Part shown: positions 10,256 through 14,111 of the stretch, piece by piece | How positions within the stretch are numbered: position 1 is the first letter of the stretch | Layout: the number at the start of each line of letters is the position of its first letter | Source: Spirogloea muscicola | Taxonomy: Eukaryota > Streptophyta > Zygnematophyceae > Spirogloeales > Spirogloeaceae | DNA length: 14,111 nucleotides | Direction of reading: 5' to 3' | Assembly (NCBI GenBank): GCA_009602725.1 | Contig: WELB01000099.1 | Location: forward strand, 424,832-438,942 | Notes under the pieces: model-generated | Database searches by the model: none | What the model was told of the DNA's origin: nothing | Seen by the model: the letters and a program-made list of their open reading frames with translations, nothing else | Made by a program: the position numbers and the translations under genes

Positions 10256-12746
10256 TCAATGCCGAGGTATTCCTGCCACATCTGCAGCGACTTCCCAAAG
10301 TTCCTGTGCCAGCTTCACATTGTAAGAGATGGGTGACGATCGGACAGATCGCACCCTGCTTAACAATCTCCCTTGTGAAAGCCTTCGAAGTGGCCAGTCC
10401 AATAAATAGAACACTCCAGTGACCGGCAACAGGTACTTCAGGATGCCTGGCGGAGGCAGCGTGAACTGTGCTCAATGCAAGAGGGTTTCATCTGTGAGGA
10501 CTTGTGTCAAGGTACGTGCAGAGAACATTAGCGGCTCAGATCAACACAACAAATATGACTCCTCAAGGTGCTCAACGTCTCATCTCTTGCGGTGTGGATG
10601 TGGAGGATTCCTCACAATGGGCCAAGCAAAAGCTCCTCTGGCGAAGAACACTGCAGTGTTTTTGCGGTCAGAGGCGGCATTGCTTGTGTCTCCCATGGCG
10701 GCATGTATGACGGGAATAGCGCCATCCCATGTGGGTGAGAAGGTACTCTGACAAGGAAAGTTGCCAGAAGTAGTGTGGCAGTCAGTGATGCACACATCAT
10801 CAAAAGGTCCTCAACGTGTTTCTGAAAATGCACTTTGACAGCACCAGAGTTGCAATATGGCGATAAGAGATCCTCAGTTGCCATGCATGATGCGACTTCA
10901 CTGTGTCATGCTCACTTGTGCAAGCCACTTCCATGGTGGTCGTGAATATTTTGAGTTTCTCCAGATGTCACTCAGAACAGCACCTGCGGCTACTCTTGCA
11001 TTTCAGTTGCTCCTGTAAGATGATCAAGATGAAGTAGATTGCTGCAGCATCCTATCTGCTCTAAGCTATTCTCCGTTGAGGGCAATCATCCTGAGAGCAC
11101 GGCACCATACCAGGGTCGACTGCAAAGGCCTCAATGTTCCGGCCTGGGCACGTGCACGTCAACACAGTCTGGTCAGTGCCAAAGTATGAGGTGTGCATGC
11201 GTGTGTTCTTGGCCATTGATGAGCAGTGACGTGCAGTGGATGATGCACAGCTCACCTCGCCATCTGCGGTGCAGCTCATTCGTGAAGAGGACGTTGGCCA
11301 ACTTGCACTGAGCATACAGACCTGATGCAAAGTCGTGGAGAAATTTGTTCTGAAAAGGCATGGCATACAGCAGCATGTCCTGAGCTTGTGCAGCCATTCT
11401 TTGGGGGGAACAGATGTGATGCAATACTCTGAGACCACAGCAAGGAGTAGGTGGATCCCTATGGAGACACGTTCAAGCTGGCGGCAAGGATGCAGGCACC
11501 TCAAGTAGTCCAGATACAGGCTTTTGGGCTGAGCTAAAAGATCTAGCCAGCAGGCCACCGGTCAAGTGTCACCCGACGCTGCCGCAGAGAAGAATAGCAA
11601 AGCCTTGGGGGGGAGCTGTACTGCGTCAGGGATGTCGACGTATCGATGGGTGATGGAGCTCACGTTCACCACCTGCAAGGCATAATCCCACCGCTGCCTT
11701 GTCTGAGCCTTCTCCTTCTCCTTGTGGAGACAGTTTGCCACCTACTCGAAGCGGAACGCATGCCTTGGCAGCATCGTGCAGCTCCAGTCTTGGTCCCGTC
11801 CCTTTTGGACAAGCTTCATCCGCGAGAATTTGGCACGCCGCCGCTGAGAAACAGGGTGTTGGACTCAGAGAGGAGGTGCACCCTCGAAGGAGCGCCGGCC
11901 ACCAATGCATCCTCCAGAAGCCTGGTCAGCGTGTACGGCCCCAGGAAGTTGACCTGCCCGACGAAAGCGCCCCCGCGACTTCATCGCACGCGAACCAGCA
12001 GCCTGAGCATCTCCATCTCTTGGCAGTGCTCGAGCAGCAGTCAAGTCTTTCTGCGCGGTCCTCGCAGCATGCACGACACCTCCATCGCCGTCGATCACAG
12101 ACCGGCGAGGAGCTCCAGTAGGCCTTCCGAGACGACCGACCGACCGACCTGAGCGCAGCCTCCGACGCCGTCCGCCGTGTACCAGGGCCGGCGGAACGGC
12201 GCTCCCGCATTGTTCACCTTGTGCGGGAGGGCGGGTCAGCACACTTAACACGCCGCCCTCGCCCGCGCGGGGCCTCGGAGCACGGCATCCAGCGTGAGCC
12301 CGAGGTGGTGGAATCACCAGGATGCTGATTGCCAGGCCGCGCTGCTTGACGTGCGCCGCGAGCCGGCGGATCGAGTCCTGGTCTGCGAGGTCCAGCTGCA
12401 GGATGTCCAGCTCCGCGCTCGGGCATGCCTGGAGACGGCCGGGCCCGGGGCAGCCGTGAGGGGAGCGGAGGCCAGGCTTAGGGTTTGGAGCAACATCAGC
12501 GCGTGAGCAATGTGGGACCTGGCGGATGTGCGCGGCGGCCGCGGCTGCCTTGTCGGTGTCGCGGCAGGCCATGAGGACGGTGGCGCCGGCGCGCGCAAGC
12601 GCCAGCGCGGCCTCGCGCCCGAGCCCGGTGTTGCACCCGGTCACGAGCGCGTGCCGTCCGGCGAGGCTGCGCCCCGGCGGCGCCGCGGCCATGGCGGCGG
12701 CGGGCGGCGTCGCCGGAGCCTCGACCGGCGCGGATGGCCTGGCCAT
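10256..12746 (-). CDS. Short-chain dehydrogenase/reductase, retinol-dehydrogenase-like (304 aa, 10 exons)
   Basis: NAD(P)-dependent oxidoreductase of the classical SDR fold, closest in motifs to the RDH/Tic32-like group; substrate unknown. Exons, minus-strand order: 12746-12519, 12428-12318, 12217-12149, 11953-11882, 11672-11622, 11349-11256, 11143-11111, 10983-10916, 10747-10616 and 10312-10256. All introns are GT-AG, phases agree, and the total is 915 bases. Motifs: TGCNTGLG nucleotide-binding site (residues 36-43), LDLAD, NNAG (115-118), VN (N138), VNVSS (S165/S166), YAQCK (Y189, K193), then KLANVLFTNEL and DPG. The Asn-Ser-Tyr-Lys catalytic set is complete, and the length is typical of the family. 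The C-terminus ends in an ELWEVA helix. ATG 12746 is the first in frame; ATG 12692 also has a strong context. The first 30 residues are Ala/Pro-rich and could be a targeting sequence. The last junction (10616/10312) is the weakest. Confidence 0.88.
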
Positions 12747-12872
12747 CGGGACAACGGCCGTGGACGTACTGCGCTGAAAAGAAGGAAAAGCGCGCGGGGC
12801 GCATGAAATGAAAAGGGAGGCCAATACAAGCCAAAAGAGCTGAAAAGAGCAAGCGCGGCCAGATGGACTGGT

Positions 12873-13028
12873 GGCTGGGAGAGGCCAGCCCAAAGGAGTG
12901 GACAAGGTCTGAAGGAGCCGGAGTGCTAGTGTCTGTAGTGTCTGTAGTGTAGTCCTTTCTCGGAGGAAGTGCGCGCCCACAGAAAAGAGGGGCTGGCAAA
13001 GCCAGCCCAAAAAAGAATAGACAAAGTC
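12873..13028. repeat. Imperfect direct repeat upstream of the dehydrogenase gene
   Basis: A segment starting GGCTGGGAGAGGCCAGCCCA (12873 to about 12908) recurs as GGCTGGCAAAGCCAGCCCA (12991 to about 13028). Both copies are followed by a similar GACAA-GTC stretch. The second copy also forms an 8-bp hairpin with a 3-base loop (12990-12997 with 13001-13008). TGTCTGTAG is repeated in tandem near 12930-12947. Confidence 0.7.
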
Positions 13029-13070
13029 CAAAGCCAAAGAAAGAGGAGCCAGAGAAAGGACTACACTACA
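12943..13070. repeat. 19-bp perfect inverted repeat flanking a 90-base core
   Basis: TGTAGTGTAGTCCTTTCTC at 12943-12961 is the exact reverse complement of 13052-13070. The 128-base unit could fold back on itself and encloses the 8-bp hairpin at 12990-13008. The form suits a small foldback or MITE-like insertion, or a duplicated regulatory block. I see no clear target-site duplication. Confidence 0.85.
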
Positions 13071-13107
13071 AAACACTGCAGAACACAGAAACGATGCAGA
13101 GGAAAGC

Positions 13108-13899
13108 TCAGTACCCACGAGTGAGCAACATCAGGTCTGAGTAGCTTGCTGCAGGGAACGAGGCACTCCGCCGAGACCCAGAGACGGCGGCATAGCACGG
13201 CCTGCACGCGTATGGACGGCGTGGGCAAAGGGAGCGTTGAAGCGATACGGCCAGGCGCATGCGGAAGACTTGTGCGAGCGAAGCGGCGGCGTTGAAGCCG
13301 GGCATCGCCCCTGGCAGACCCGGCCGCCGGTCAATGGCCTGGCGGGCAAGCCGCTGAACGAGATCCAGCCAGCGGCTGCCGAAAGCCCCGTGTACATCCA
13401 TCGCCGGGCCACGAATTCATCCCCCACCGGGTGATGAGCATATTTTCGCTCCTTGCCGCGGGCCGCCTGGCCGACCGCGTGCCCTGCAAACGACGCCGAT
13501 CTGGTGGGGTTGGCGGAGTCGATGCAGTCAGTTGTCACCACATCAGCGACGATGCGGGGACCGCCGCCGGGAGGGATGGCGACCAGGTCGGCGCGTCGCG
13601 TATGGGGCTGGCCGTCCGCGCCCAGCTGGATGGGCATGATTGAGGAGTTCTCCACCGCAACCTTGAAGCCCGCCTCGCGAAAACACCCCCTGCATACCGT
13701 CGCGCAGGAGGTCGTGGGAAGCGGTCCGCTCCCCCCCGTGGGCGCAACGGAGCATATGGGCGGCCAGCTCCGCAGGATCATCGTGTCGGGCACCGCACTC
13801 GCATTGAGGGACGCCCACGACGCAGGGGAGAAAGCGGCTGCTGATATGAAAGAATCGGCTGTGAAATGCCAGCCAGATGCATACAGGTGTTCATGACGG
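13108..13899 (-). pseudogene. Retroelement polyprotein C-terminal fragment, frameshifted
   Basis: Minus-strand remnant of the C-terminal part of a reverse-transcriptase-type element protein. It contains a zinc knuckle with Cys-x-Cys-Gly, then His-x3-Cys-x-His-Gly-Gly-Glu-Arg (about 13803-13740). An endonuclease-like segment follows (RADLV at about 13595-13581 and ADVVTTD at about 13547-13527), then a K-R-K-Y block. The tail has FRMRLAVSLQRS and ends LTRGY with TGA at 13108-13110. The domain order is common in non-LTR-like elements of algae and other eukaryotes. The reading frame shifts once at the C5 run 13686-13690 and shifts back near 13408-13420, so no single ORF covers it. The 5' part, including reverse transcriptase, is absent, as in 5'-truncated insertions. 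Confidence 0.7.
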
Positions 13900-13927
13900 A
13901 GCCAAAGGCTAGGCAGACAGGGCGCCC

Positions 13928-14111
13928 TCAATACCCCCGTGTCAGCAGTAGGAAGTCAGATGAGCTGAGGGGAGGAAGAGCAACCCCGCTGCGCAAGCCA
14001 GAGGCTGCTGCAAGGGCGCGACCAGCGCGGCGGTGCAAAGCAAGCGCTTGGGAGCGCTGCAGGGACATAGACAGTCGCATACGGTAGCAGGACACCAGAC
14101 CCAAAGGCACC
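13928..14111 (-). pseudogene. C-terminal end of a second, related retroelement copy (runs off the window)
   Basis: Read on the minus strand from the window edge, this segment has RMRLSMSLQRS and ends LLTRGY with TGA at 13928-13930. It parallels the end of the neighbouring remnant. The shared LTRGY end uses different synonymous codons in the two copies (for example CTC/CTG, TAC/TAT), so the resemblance is at protein level rather than a recent duplication. Only the last 60 or so codons are visible, so it may belong to an intact element beyond the window. Confidence 0.6.

Larger units (their letters stand above)
12747..13107 (-). promoter_or_regulatory. Upstream region of the dehydrogenase gene
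   Basis: About 360 bases between the dehydrogenase ATG and the retroelement remnant. On the minus strand it is pyrimidine-rich. TTTTCCTTCTTTTCAG ending at 12774 looks like a good 3' splice site, so a 5'-UTR intron is possible. I see no clear TATA box. The frame stays open upstream to about 13118 but has no ATG before 12746. That hydrophobic-looking extension is a by-product of the pyrimidine tract. Repeats inside are listed separately. Confidence 0.5.

Noticed and set aside
10387-10407. 18 of 21 bases match XLG exon 6 at 4957-4977 (both read EVASPIN)
   Set aside because: A match of this size is expected about once by chance in a window of this length, and it does not extend on either side.
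9925-10422. 165-codon plus-strand ORF in the convergent region
   Set aside because: It overlaps the last dehydrogenase exon in antisense, has no recognisable motif, and lacks neighbouring exons. It is probably chance.
11646-12152. 168-codon plus-strand ORF
   Set aside because: It lies antisense to dehydrogenase exons 3-5, whose SDR motifs and splice sites are clear, and it shows no domain of its own.
12747-13118. Hydrophobic N-terminal extension of the dehydrogenase, open without a stop
   Set aside because: There is no ATG in frame before 12746. The hydrophobic residues come from a pyrimidine-rich repeat region with a likely 5'-UTR splice site.
1-14111. Bacterial operon, CRISPR array, tRNA or rRNA content
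   Set aside because: The genes are spliced and eukaryotic. No regularly spaced repeats with spacers, cloverleaf-like sequences or rRNA motifs were seen.

Overview
The window looks like nuclear DNA of a streptophyte, most likely a charophyte-grade alga or an early-diverging relative. The evidence is two spliced genes with 16 and 10 exons, mostly short GT-AG introns (90 to 651 bases, many ending TGCAG), a plant-type extra-large G protein (XLG), and remnants of a non-LTR-like retroelement. I cannot name the species.

Layout. (1) Positions 33-9530, plus strand: one long gene that I assemble from 16 exons whose phases all agree, giving about 1690 codons. Its C-terminal part (exons 4-16) follows the plant XLG architecture: an eight-cysteine RING-like cluster, the XLG-specific linker, and a degenerate G-alpha domain. 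Exons 1-3 add about 940 residues of Ser/Pro/Ala-rich sequence, headed by a small possible zinc-binding motif. Introns over 300 bases are 1067-1456, 3494-3914, 4485-4932, 5122-5433, 6631-7281, 7443-7766 and 7931-8231. Apart from 6631-7281, I see only stop-interrupted noise in them. (2) 9531-10255: a convergent intergenic gap. (3) 10256-12746, minus strand: a 10-exon short-chain dehydrogenase/reductase of the retinol-dehydrogenase-like type, 304 residues, with a complete Asn-Ser-Tyr-Lys set. (4) 12747-13107: the upstream region of that gene, with a 19-bp perfect inverted repeat and imperfect direct repeats. (5) 13108-14111, minus strand: two head-to-tail C-terminal pieces of a retroelement protein. 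One carries two compensating frameshifts, and the other runs off the window.

The two genes show no obvious functional link. One is a signalling/scaffold G protein and the other an NAD(P)-dependent oxidoreductase, and they simply face each other. The most interesting content is the XLG gene: its very long N-terminus, its altered nucleotide-binding motifs (Arg in the P-loop, GGQ kept in switch II, TKYD for NKxD), a GC-AG intron, and an unresolved stretch in the helical domain where coding-like blocks sit inside what must otherwise be a 651-base intron.
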